DNA from: an uncultured Candidatus Nitrosopumilus sp.
Lineage (GTDB): Archaea > Thermoproteota > Nitrososphaeria > Nitrososphaerales > Nitrosopumilaceae
Reading direction: 5' to 3'
Assembly (NCBI GenBank): GCA_951812655.1
Contig: OX638319.1
Coordinates: 1,217,620-1,281,619 of the forward strand
DNA: 64,000 nt
Shown here: positions 24,149 through 31,570 of the stretch, piece by piece
Layout of the letters: each line of letters begins with the position of its first letter
Position numbering within the stretch: position 1 is the first letter of the stretch
The notes under the pieces: model-generated
The model's input: the letters and a program-made list of their open reading frames with translations, nothing else
Told to the model about the DNA's origin: nothing
The model's database searches: none
Position numbers and translations under genes: made by a program

Positions 24149-24361
24149 ATGGATAACGCCGGAAAAATTCAGAGATCTAAGATTGAAAAGATTGTCATAA
24201 TCGCAGTCATGATCGTTGTTTTGTTAGGTGTTGCATACATGGCCTATGATTACATGACAACCATGGAACAATTGGAAAATCTAAACAAGGAGATAACTGG
24301 CAATTCGTCATTGACAAACGATCCAAACATTAATCCTGACTCGGATGATATGGACACATGA
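24149..24361 (+). CDS. Small single-span membrane protein
   Basis: A 70-residue protein with a basic N-terminus (KIQRSKIEK), a membrane helix at about 14-33 (IVIIAVMIVVLLGVAYMAYD), and an acidic, Asn/Asp-rich exterior tail. The topology (inside-positive) is clear; function is unknown. It may be transcribed with the secreted protein downstream, 172 bp away. Confidence 0.65.
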   Translation: MDNAGKIQRSKIEKIVIIAVMIVVLLGVAYMAYDYMTTMEQLENLNKEITGNSSLTNDPNINPDSDDMDT

Positions 24362-24533
24362 CAAAAGAACAGAAACGTTATTTCCATGATGATTTGGAAA
24401 TCACTCTCTCATAATCTTCCTTAGGATTACGAAAAAATGTTTTTTAAAATTGTAATGACATTCATGACGCATGATCATACGATCACCATGTTGGGATAAT
24501 AGTATAAATTCCGTTCATAGTTTGTACCAGTTA

Positions 24534-25166
24534 ATGACTAGAACAATACAAGCTATAACAATTGCTGCAATTCTTACCGTTTCAGCATTCGCATTTCCAC
24601 TAGGAATAGCAGATGCAATGGGAAGTTTTCTTGACGTGAAAAAGGCAAAAGTAGGTACTGATAGTTCAGAGTTTGAAAAAGCAGAGTTCAAAACTAAGGC
24701 AAAAATACCTACTGATGGTTCAGGAGGTGCATTTGGATTTGGAATTATATCCGGAGCAGGATTGGAAGCCATTGCTGTGACTACGACCCACTCTGGTGTA
24801 CTAGACAGTGAAGCACAATCAGATGTTAACGATCCGGTATTTCACAACCACTATGTCGCACTTCAAGACTCTCAAGCAGACGGTTCAGGATTATGTCCAG
24901 GACTAGAAGTACGCGACATCACATTCCAAGAACCTGGAGATGTAGACGTTGAGAATAAGAAAGCCATAATGGAGGATGTTCCATATTACTTTGCAGGCAC
25001 ACATAGTCTGACTGGTGATAACATCAATTTCTTGGCTGATGAAAATGTAGGTGCGGCAGTATCATTTACAATTGATCCTGTTCCTAGTGCAAGCAACATT
25101 CAAGCCGTTTGCATTAATGACGTAGCAGCTACAAACAACCTAAAAGTGAAAAGCGTGAACGATTAA
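24534..25166 (+). CDS. Secreted thaumarchaeal protein of unknown function
   Basis: From the ATG at 24534 it has 210 residues: signal peptide (MTRTIQAITIAAILTVSAFA, cut near ADA) and a beta-rich secreted domain. Two Cys (in GLCPGLE and AVCIND) could pair. The text FHNHYVALQDSQADGSGLCP and the DVENKKAIMEDVPYYF region show no known catalytic motif. The open frame extends upstream to 24471, but the added residues spoil the signal peptide. A T-rich terminator follows. Confidence 0.75.
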   Translation: MTRTIQAITIAAILTVSAFAFPLGIADAMGSFLDVKKAKVGTDSSEFEKAEFKTKAKIPTDGSGGAFGFGIISGAGLEAIAVTTTHSGVLDSEAQSDVNDPVFHNHYVALQDSQADGSGLCPGLEVRDITFQEPGDVDVENKKAIMEDVPYYFAGTHSLTGDNINFLADENVGAAVSFTIDPVPSASNIQAVCINDVAATNNLKVKSVND

Positions 25167-25177
25167 TCGTCACCCTT

Positions 25178-25197
25178 TATCTTTTTTTATAATTTTG
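25178..25197 (+). terminator. T-rich terminator after the secreted protein gene
   Basis: Twelve bases after the TAA, the plus strand reads TATCTTTTTTTATAATTTTG. Archaeal RNA polymerase terminates at such T-tracts without needing a hairpin. Confidence 0.5.
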
Positions 25198-25270
25198 TAG
25201 GGCTACAAAATATCCATGATGAGTTATTATACTGTAAACAAAAAAAGGAAAAGAACAGACTACATGTATG

Positions 25271-25387
25271 CTAGTTACTTGCCATGGTGAATATCATATT
25301 TGCAGTCGTGCTGACATCCTGCTCGGATGAGAATATCGAAGCTCTCGTTGAAACACTCTCAACGTATGTAATGTCGAACATGTGCAT
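25271..25387 (-). CDS. Doubtful 38-codon ORF
   Basis: The minus-strand frame MHMFDITYVESVSTRASIFS has a protein-like Ser/Thr/Val pattern and a higher GC than its surroundings. It could be a fragment of a surface protein. The opposite strand is also open, so this is weak. The rest of 25167-25650 shows nothing recognisable. Confidence 0.22.
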   Translation of the reverse strand: MHMFDITYVESVSTRASIFSSEQDVSTTANMIFTMASN

Positions 25388-25650
25388 TGGAGGTCGGGGG
25401 TGTTCTACATTCCTATGGGGAAACAGTCTTTGTTACCGTGATTGAATAGGGGGAGATTTCAGTGTATTTTTGGATTTGGTCATTACATTCAGTATTGCAT
25501 TTGCAATCCATTCATTCTGGCTCTCCCATATTTTCAGGAGAAAGTGAAAATGATTCGTTGCCCGCTTGTTTGTACGGGATTATATGTGCAACAACTTTTG
25601 GAGAAAATGAGAAAAGAAAATAGTATTATGAACAGTCGTCCTGTTGGATT

Positions 25651-25773
25651 CTAATCGAATGTCTCAGGATGTCCCTTTCCACGGAGTGCAAAACACACTA
25701 TTGCAAGTGCAATTGCGACACCTGCAGTTGCACCGAAAGCGGCCATACTTGCTTCTGCCATATTTTTTGGCAT
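25651..25773 (-). CDS. 40-residue single-span membrane protein
   Basis: The ORF (MPKNMAEASMAAFGATAGVA at the start) has one Ala/Gly-rich membrane helix (about 11-31) and a short charged tail (RGKGHPETFD). A second in-frame ATG at 25761 is an alternative start. Small Ala/Gly-rich helices like this often pack into larger membrane complexes; no partner is visible nearby. Family unknown. Confidence 0.6.
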   Translation of the reverse strand: MPKNMAEASMAAFGATAGVAIALAIVCFALRGKGHPETFD

Positions 25774-25889
25774 TTTCTAAATATATTTAAAATTTTTGTA
25801 TTTTATCGTGTAAGTGTAATGACGTCTCAGGTGACTCCCATGAAAGGAATCAGGCATGTTTATCTTTAACAAGATCCCATTACTGCCTC

Positions 25890-26045
25890 ATGAAAAACAA
25901 TGAACAACATGGTGAACTTCGTGAGATTACGTTGCATGGTTCCAAAACTCATGAACTGATTCACATTGAGCAATATGGACTATTATGGTATGTACGTGCA
26001 CAAAATGGTTCTCTATGTAAAGGGGAAGAGTTGGATGTGGATTGA
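25890..26045 (+). CDS. 51-residue hypothetical soluble protein
   Basis: The ORF begins MKNNEQHGELREITLHGSKT and is polar, with a strand-rich middle (IEQYGLLWYVRAQ). It is followed after six bases by another micro-gene, suggesting a small operon with 26051 and 26172. No family recognised. Confidence 0.5.
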   Translation: MKNNEQHGELREITLHGSKTHELIHIEQYGLLWYVRAQNGSLCKGEELDVD

Positions 26046-26050
26046 GAAAA

Positions 26051-26140
26051 ATGAGTAAAAAATTGATGGTCTCTCTAGCTACCTTCATGTCGGTTTACTC
26101 TGCCTTGTTTGTATCTGGCTATGTGGGGTTAATCGGCTGA
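26051..26140 (+). CDS. 29-residue hydrophobic micro-protein
   Basis: MSKKLMVSLATFMSVYSALF begins a peptide that is essentially one membrane helix with a Lys-rich cytosolic end. The start lies six bases after the previous stop. Too short for confident calling, but its position between two coding ORFs on the same strand supports it. Confidence 0.45.
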   Translation: MSKKLMVSLATFMSVYSALFVSGYVGLIG

Positions 26141-26171
26141 TGACGAGAAAAAATAGAACTGGGAAGTCCAA

Positions 26172-26375
26172 ATGAATCCAAAATCATATGGTAAGAAATG
26201 CAAATGCGGACACTTTGAGAGTGATCATGTCAACCTCAACAAGAACTTCTATGAGCCAAATGCAATTCCCGAGATGGGGTATTTTTTGTCTCCTCCGCCC
26301 ACGATTGACAATCCTAAAACCATCAAGTGTCGTGGATGTCCATGTGACAAGTTCAATCCAGTAAAGAAGAGATGA
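26172..26375 (+). CDS. Cys/His-rich metal-binding mini-protein
   Basis: A 67-residue protein with ligands C10, C12, H14, H19, C53, C56 and C58 (KCKCGHFESDH and CRGCPCDKF). The arrangement suggests one or two zinc sites in a knuckle-like fold. It is not a classical C2H2 finger. A clean ATG start and strong residue pattern make it a real gene; partner and role are unknown. Confidence 0.72.
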   Translation: MNPKSYGKKCKCGHFESDHVNLNKNFYEPNAIPEMGYFLSPPPTIDNPKTIKCRGCPCDKFNPVKKR

Positions 26376-26448
26376 GTGTTTTGGAAATCATCGTCAGATA
26401 ATCGTGTAAATTTGCTAAATGTTGATTGTTAATGTATAAGAAATCTGA

Positions 26449-26574
26449 ATGACAAAAACTCGGCATTCATTCAAAATCTTGCTTGTTTTAGTAATTGCAG
26501 TAATGGTAATTACAAATGCCTTTTTCGTTATCTCGCTTGGCGTTATGATGTATCGTGAGTTGCTGATTTTGTGA
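26449..26574 (+). CDS. 41-residue single-span membrane protein
   Basis: MTKTRHSFKILLVLVIAVMV starts a basic N-terminus followed by a long hydrophobic helix (about 9-33) and a short tail (MMYRELLIL). It ends 15 bp before the convergent CdvB paralogue. Function unknown. Confidence 0.55.
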   Translation: MTKTRHSFKILLVLVIAVMVITNAFFVISLGVMMYRELLIL

Positions 26575-26589
26575 AATTCATAGTTTGTT

Positions 26590-27240
26590 CTAGATAAATA
26601 CGTCTGAATCCCTTTGTACTATCTGACGCTTTAGGTTGTCTGGCACATCTGGGATTGCTGTCTGTGTCTGACCCGCAATGACGCTGTGGGCTTCCTCGAG
26701 GATTGCCAGTGTATCTGCGCTTGCGACAGTATTGACATTCATGTTGTCCGCATCGCCTACTGATGATCCGGCCATGACGTCTCCGAGTATTTCTGACAAG
26801 TCCTGCATCGATGCGTTTGCCTCTGGCATGATTCCGCTCAGTGACGGACTCAGTCCCTTGATAATGGACATGCATGGGCTGAGTGTGACTACCACGTCTC
26901 CGAGTTCTGATACGGTATCCAGACGAAGCTTTACCTGTTCCATTGAAAGCTTTGCGCCACCTACCATGTTCTTCATCTTTCTGACCTGAGTGAGTTCCCC
27001 CGCGTATGCCTGCGCATAGCTTGGCTTGTTGTTTCGTTGAGCGTTGACAATCTTTTCAAAAATTGCGTCATGCTTTTTTTGTAATTTTTCGTTGATATTT
27101 TCCAGTTTTGAAATTTGGAATTGTAACTTTTTCTGAGCATAATCTATCTTGTTCTTGATTGGTTCCTCGGGCTTTACCTTCCCCATTACCTTTTGAGATA
27201 TTGATTCTCCTTCTGTTTTGTTCCAAGAGTTGCTAATCAT
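26590..27240 (-). CDS. CdvB/ESCRT-III (Snf7-family) paralogue
   Basis: The 216-residue helical protein has the Snf7 core: a long coiled-coil hairpin (about 27-115, with LQFQISKLENINEKLQKKHD and LTQVRKMKNMVGGAKLSMEQ) and following helices (LSPCMSIIKGLSPSLSGIMP, then a second acidic helix). In Thaumarchaeota Cdv proteins build the division ring, and several CdvB paralogues exist per genome. No C-terminal winged helix or clear MIM motif is seen, so this is a paralogue rather than the main CdvB. A TATA box and direct repeats lie upstream. Confidence 0.85.
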   Translation of the reverse strand: MISNSWNKTEGESISQKVMGKVKPEEPIKNKIDYAQKKLQFQISKLENINEKLQKKHDAIFEKIVNAQRNNKPSYAQAYAGELTQVRKMKNMVGGAKLSMEQVKLRLDTVSELGDVVVTLSPCMSIIKGLSPSLSGIMPEANASMQDLSEILGDVMAGSSVGDADNMNVNTVASADTLAILEEAHSVIAGQTQTAIPDVPDNLKRQIVQRDSDVFI

Positions 27241-27272
27241 GCTTTGATTTCCTATAGTAACTTGATTTTTTT

Positions 27273-27334
27273 GTTTTAAAGAGAGTTGTCACCGTAGGTA
27301 CTGTAACTGGGGTTACACTGATCAGCGGTTACAC
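27273..27334 (-). promoter_or_regulatory. Promoter of the cdvB paralogue with two GTGTAACC repeats
   Basis: Reading the minus strand toward the gene, two direct GTGTAACC boxes (27311-27318 and 27327-27334 on the plus strand as GGTTACAC) spaced 16 bp apart are followed 30 bp later by the TATA-like CTTTAAAA (about 27274-27281). The boxes sit where archaeal activators bind. The pair also forms a partial dyad with GTTAC further in. Confidence 0.45.
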
Positions 27335-27340
27335 CCACTT

Positions 27341-28447
27341 TTATCCGAACGTGAAAGTGAATATCTGGAATCCCTTTCCTTCGACGTTGATTTCCATTAC
27401 GTGTGATGAGCTGTTTTCGTTGGTGACTATGTTGTACAGTCCTGCTTCGGTCACTTGCAATGTGTTTCCTGCAGCGATGTCGGTGCCGGAATATTCTGAT
27501 GACAGGGGACTGCCGTCAATCAGTATCTCCAAGTTGGCATCGTTGTCGGTAACTATGTTTACCTCCTTTGCGTTGTACAGGAGCTTGATGCTTCCTGTTT
27601 CAGAAACAAGCTCCATGCTGTCTTCGTAGTTTTTCCAGTCTCCAGTAAGGTAGAACTTGTGAAGGTCTATCTTTTCCGGCTCTGAATACGAAATGGTTTT
27701 TCCTGGCTGGAATCCCTCGTCGCTTCCAAGCTGGTTTCTGTTCTGTGCAAACTTGTAGCCAAAGTAAAGCTCAGGTGTTCTGAACATCGAATGCTCAAAC
27801 TCCTCAATGTCTACAAGAGACACGTTTGACTTCATTTCGATTCCTGCAGATTCTGCCCTTTCTTTTAGTAGCTGTTGAATCACCTGTTCTGTTTTTTGAT
27901 AGTCTCCCTCGCCAATGTGATCATATCTGATGTGTCCCTCGTGGTCTGCAATGTATTTTCTTGGCCAGTAGTTGTTTTCAAATGCCTTCCATGTCTTCAT
28001 GTCGTTGTCCATGACCACCGGATAGTTGATGCCGTGCTTGCTGACTGCCATCTTTACGTTTTCAATGTCTTTTTCAAATTCGAATTCTGGAGAATGAATT
28101 CCTATGATGAGTAGTCCGTGTTCTGCGTATTTGTCATCCCATGCAGTGATGTATGGCAGTGTTCTGATGCAGTTGATGCAGCTGTATGTCCATATGTCGT
28201 ACAGAACCACCTTGCCTTCGATCTCCACTTCCAGTTCTTCGGGCGTGGTGTTCAGATGATGTGCGATTCCTACCAGATCAGGTGCCTTTTTGAAACCCGA
28301 CTTGTCAATCTTTGAAAGTGAATCAAACTGTGTTAGCGAATCAGACGGGTTGACCTCGTCAAGGGATGCAAACACAGCTCCCAAAATTCCCACCCCTATG
28401 GCAATCACGATGCCAAAAACTAACCCTGTTTTAATTTCTGACTTCAT
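27341..28447 (-). CDS. Membrane-anchored TlpA/DipZ-type thioredoxin-fold protein
   Basis: The 368-residue product has an N-terminal membrane anchor (about 7-28), a thioredoxin-like domain (about 60-195) with redox motif C90-I-N-C93 in WTYSCINCIRTLPYI, and a C-terminal beta-sandwich (about 215-368) like that of DipZ. It would reduce or exchange disulfides outside the membrane, receiving electrons from the adjacent CcdA protein. It starts four bases after ccdA. The pair is a split form of fused bacterial DipZ. Confidence 0.9.
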   Translation of the reverse strand: MKSEIKTGLVFGIVIAIGVGILGAVFASLDEVNPSDSLTQFDSLSKIDKSGFKKAPDLVGIAHHLNTTPEELEVEIEGKVVLYDIWTYSCINCIRTLPYITAWDDKYAEHGLLIIGIHSPEFEFEKDIENVKMAVSKHGINYPVVMDNDMKTWKAFENNYWPRKYIADHEGHIRYDHIGEGDYQKTEQVIQQLLKERAESAGIEMKSNVSLVDIEEFEHSMFRTPELYFGYKFAQNRNQLGSDEGFQPGKTISYSEPEKIDLHKFYLTGDWKNYEDSMELVSETGSIKLLYNAKEVNIVTDNDANLEILIDGSPLSSEYSGTDIAAGNTLQVTEAGLYNIVTNENSSSHVMEINVEGKGFQIFTFTFG

Positions 28448-28451
28448 GCAA

Positions 28452-29207
28452 TCACCCTAGCAGCACCAATTCATTTAGAAGCGGAAAGTTTGCAATATAA
28501 GCAAGCTGATTTGTAAATACCAGAATTCCCAGCAGTATGATGAATCCTCCGAGTATCACGTTATAGTATTTCAGATGTTTGGACATCGAGCGAATGATTC
28601 TGGTGGCCCTTGAGAAGAACACCCCCATCAATACGAATGGTATCCCGAGTCCTAGTGAGTATGCAAGCAGCAGGCTAAATGATACGGAGGGTGTTGTTGC
28701 AGCCAGGGTAAGTATTGTTCCGAGTATGGGTCCGACGCAAGGTGTCCAACCTACTGCAAACGCGAGTCCGAATACAAACGACATCGGATAGCTTGACTTT
28801 GACTTTTTTGGAAAGAATTTCTTCTCTACATTTAGTGAGCGAATCTTAGTTGACAGCAGTAAAAATATTCCAAACGCAACGATGATTGTTCCGCCCACGA
28901 AGTTGAGACTGTCTGTGATCTCGCCCGTCGCGTTTGACAAAACGCTGTTTATCAAAACTCCCAAAACCGAAAATATCACTGAGAAGCCAAGAACGAAAAA
29001 TACCGTATTTAGAATAATGTTGAGTCTGTTGACTGGCAAAACTGAACTGGAAGTGGTTGTCCCGTTGTCATTCTTTTTGGAGCCAAGTTCTGTAACTGTG
29101 GTTCCGGAAATGTATGCAAGAAAGGCAGGAATCATTGGCAGTATGCAGGGAGCTATGAACGAGCTGAGGCCTGCAAGAAGTGCTACGAGGATTGTAACGT
29201 CTGCCAT
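28452..29207 (-). CDS. ccdA: CcdA/DsbD-beta-type electron-transfer membrane protein
   Basis: A 251-residue protein with six membrane helices. The conserved first-helix Cys is in FIAPCILPMIPAFLAYISG and the second in VGWTPCVGPILGTIL. It carries reducing equivalents from cytosolic thioredoxin across the membrane to extracytoplasmic thiol proteins, here most likely the TlpA-like protein four bases downstream. Needed for cytochrome or cupredoxin thiol maintenance in many organisms. Confidence 0.93.
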   Translation of the reverse strand: MADVTILVALLAGLSSFIAPCILPMIPAFLAYISGTTVTELGSKKNDNGTTTSSSVLPVNRLNIILNTVFFVLGFSVIFSVLGVLINSVLSNATGEITDSLNFVGGTIIVAFGIFLLLSTKIRSLNVEKKFFPKKSKSSYPMSFVFGLAFAVGWTPCVGPILGTILTLAATTPSVSFSLLLAYSLGLGIPFVLMGVFFSRATRIIRSMSKHLKYYNVILGGFIILLGILVFTNQLAYIANFPLLNELVLLG

Positions 29208-29302
29208 GAAATCAATTTCTAATTTTTCCTTTAAAACATTCTTCCATATCTGTACCCAATCTCACGCAATCAATTTTTAACTGGGTTGTAATCTGTCCTG
29301 AT

Positions 29303-29407
29303 ATGAACAAGCGGTTTATCTTGGTCGGAGTTGTTTTGGGCATTGTAGTAATAATGTCTGTGATAATTGGTTCACCTGCTCTTGGCGGTTTTGATGCTAT
29401 GCGTTAA
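29303..29407 (+). CDS. 34-residue single-span membrane micro-protein
   Basis: MNKRFILVGVVLGIVVIMSV begins a peptide that is one membrane helix with a basic start and short Gly-rich tail. It overlaps the convergent end of bioF by 11 bases. Similar in style to the other micro-ORFs of the window; function unknown. Confidence 0.45.
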   Translation: MNKRFILVGVVLGIVVIMSVIIGSPALGGFDAMR

Positions 29408-30536
29408 TCACAAATTTTCTGTATGCCTTCTCAAATACCTCAAGTGATCTTTCGATATCTCTGTTTGACAGCCATGCTGTAATTGAAAGTCTTAGTCTGG
29501 CCTTGTTGATTGGAACCGTAGGATATCTTATTGGCTGGGCAAACACTCCGTTATCAAACAAAAACTTTCCAACGGTCATCGCCAACTTCGATTCACCTAT
29601 GATGATGGGAATTATGTGGGTATTGGATCTTATCTCGAATCCGATTTGTTTTAGTTCCTTTGAAATGTGGTTGACGTTTCTTTCTAGCTTCTTTCTTTGT
29701 TTTTCTCTGTCTGATTCAAATCGCTTCATGGAATGTTCTATCAAAACAGAGGGAAGTGCAGATGTGTAGATGAATGATTTTGACTTGTTCACGCACATGT
29801 CAATTACGTTGTTTTGTGATGAGACATATCCTCCAAAGGATCCTAGTCCTTTGCTAAGGCTGCTGATGTACAGATCTATCTTTTTTGCAACGCCGAGATG
29901 ATTTGGGGTTCCTTTCCCGTCATTTCCTTTCACAAAATCTCCATGTGCATCATCTACTATTGTTATGGCCTCGGATTTTTCCGATATTTCCGTAATCTGT
30001 TTTAGCGATGACATGTCGCCGTCCATGCTGAAAATTCCTTCTGTGATTACGAACTTGTTTTTTGCAGTTTGTTTGAGCTTCTTTTTCAGATCTTCCATAT
30101 CGTTGTGCTTGTAGATTGAGATCTTTGCATCCGATAGCCTGCAGGCCTCTATTATGCTGGCATGATTCAGCTCATCGCTAAGAATCACGTCTCCTTTTTT
30201 TGCGATTGCCGAAATGGAGCCAAGATTTGCCATGTATCCTGTGGGGTATATGAGGCTGTTCTGATGCGACTTGTGCTTTGCAAGCTTGCTCTCAAACTTC
30301 CTATACGACTCATCATTGCCTGAAACTAGTCTTGAGCTTGACTGCAGTTGTCTTAGTCTGAACTTTCCAGTAGGTATGCCCAGATAGTCATTGGAGCACA
30401 AGTTGATGAGTTCTTTGCTGTTGATGGTGATCATTGAACCGGAGACTGTGCCGTATCGTAATTCCCTGTAGAGGTTTTTTTGTTTTAGATTCTGTAGTTC
30501 TAAATCGATAAATCTTAGTTTATGCTTGGAGGCCAA
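29397..30536 (-). CDS. bioF: 8-amino-7-oxononanoate synthase
   Basis: The 379-residue PLP enzyme joins pimeloyl thioester and alanine, the first ring-building step of biotin synthesis. The PLP-binding Lys is K229 in YISSLSKGLGSFGGYV, the cofactor Asp lies in IVDDAHGDF, and NLCSNDYLGIP near the N-terminus is the family signature. It overlaps bioB by 17 bases, so the two are coupled. Closely related glycine C-acetyltransferases are excluded mainly by the bio neighbourhood. Confidence 0.93.
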   Translation of the reverse strand: MASKHKLRFIDLELQNLKQKNLYRELRYGTVSGSMITINSKELINLCSNDYLGIPTGKFRLRQLQSSSRLVSGNDESYRKFESKLAKHKSHQNSLIYPTGYMANLGSISAIAKKGDVILSDELNHASIIEACRLSDAKISIYKHNDMEDLKKKLKQTAKNKFVITEGIFSMDGDMSSLKQITEISEKSEAITIVDDAHGDFVKGNDGKGTPNHLGVAKKIDLYISSLSKGLGSFGGYVSSQNNVIDMCVNKSKSFIYTSALPSVLIEHSMKRFESDREKQRKKLERNVNHISKELKQIGFEIRSNTHIIPIIIGESKLAMTVGKFLFDNGVFAQPIRYPTVPINKARLRLSITAWLSNRDIERSLEVFEKAYRKFVINA

Positions 30537-31497
30537 TTTTCTCTATCAGCTCTTGATCCTTGCTGGCTTCGTTACCTCCCATTGTCAGATACCCTTCTGT
30601 GATTATTCCATTTGCTCCGCTCTGCAAGAGCTCTTCTCCTGCATCGTCAAGTTTGGATTCTCTTCCTCCTGAAATCTTGATTACCGATTCTGGCAAAAGG
30701 AATCTGATTACCGAGAAGATCCTCACTATCTCTGAATTTGGAAGGTCCGTTTGCAGTTCTAATGGAGTGCCGGGCATCGCCACGAGGATGTTGATGGTTA
30801 CTTCTTCCGGATACAGTCTGCCGAGCTCAATTGCCATTTCCAGTCTCTGGTCTCTGGTTTCACCCAATCCTATTATGCCTCCTGTGCAAAGCTCCAAACC
30901 TGCATCTCTGGCTATGCCGAGAGTCTTCAGCCTGTCTTCATAAGTGTGAGTGGTGCAGATTTCTGGAAACTTTGACTTCGCAGTTTCCAAATTATGGTTG
31001 TATCTTTTGACTTTGAGTTCCTTTAGCTTTTTTGCCTGTTCTGGCGTGAGAAATCCCAAGCTGCATTCTACACTTATTCCAACCTTGTCGTTAATCTGAT
31101 TTATGATGTTGCAAACTTTTTCAAAATCCTTTGTCGATGGCTCTCTCCAAGCCGCAACGAGACAATATGATTCTGCTCCCTCGTCTTTCGCTTTTTGCGC
31201 CTTGATTACTACTTCTTCAGGTGATGGTAATTGGTATGTCTCAATGCCTGTGTCAAAAAATGCCGACTGACCACAAAACGTGCAATCCTCGCTGCAGGCA
31301 TTTTTCTTTATGTTGTTTAGCTGCTCAACGTCTACTTTCTTACCGTTAAAGTCACGGGTTATTTCATTTGCAAATTTTGCTAGATCTTTTAGGTTTTCTT
31401 CGGGCGTGTTCAGCAGATTTCTCGCGTCATCTGAAGATATGCCTATCCCCGAAAATACTTTCTCCTGGCATTCCTTGATGAATTCAAGAGTGTTCAT
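30520..31497 (-). CDS. bioB: Biotin synthase
   Basis: The 325-residue radical-SAM enzyme has the 4Fe-4S motif C68-x3-C72-x2-C75 (NACSEDCTFCGQ) and the conserved YNHNLETAKSKFPEIC and GIIGLGET segments. It inserts sulfur into dethiobiotin. A TATA-like TTTATAAA about 25 bp upstream of the ATG suggests a leaderless transcript, with the inverted repeat 31540-31568 just before it. Confidence 0.96.
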   Translation of the reverse strand: MNTLEFIKECQEKVFSGIGISSDDARNLLNTPEENLKDLAKFANEITRDFNGKKVDVEQLNNIKKNACSEDCTFCGQSAFFDTGIETYQLPSPEEVVIKAQKAKDEGAESYCLVAAWREPSTKDFEKVCNIINQINDKVGISVECSLGFLTPEQAKKLKELKVKRYNHNLETAKSKFPEICTTHTYEDRLKTLGIARDAGLELCTGGIIGLGETRDQRLEMAIELGRLYPEEVTINILVAMPGTPLELQTDLPNSEIVRIFSVIRFLLPESVIKISGGRESKLDDAGEELLQSGANGIITEGYLTMGGNEASKDQELIEKIGLQA

Positions 31498-31539
31498 GAA
31501 TGTATTGACTGGTATTCCATTTATAAAAATAATGAATTG

Positions 31540-31568
31540 GTTAACCTCTCTTGCGGCAGGGGGTTAAC
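31540..31568. promoter_or_regulatory. BirA-like inverted repeat GTTAACC-N15-GGTTAAC upstream of bioB
   Basis: An exact 7-bp inverted repeat with 15-base spacer lies 43-71 bp upstream of bioB and immediately after the bioA stop. Half-site and spacing fit the biotin-repressor pattern known from bacteria and predicted in some archaea (TTGTAAACC-N14/15-GGTTTACAA). It lies just upstream of the TATA box (about 31519-31528). A degenerate half-site (TTAACC at 32918) also abuts the bioA promoter. The regulator gene is not in this window. Confidence 0.65.
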
Positions 31569-31570
31569 GG

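Noticed and set aside
25442-25654. 70-codon plus-strand ORF
   Set aside because: Cys/aromatic-rich random-looking frame; it ends at the stop of the better minus-strand small gene.
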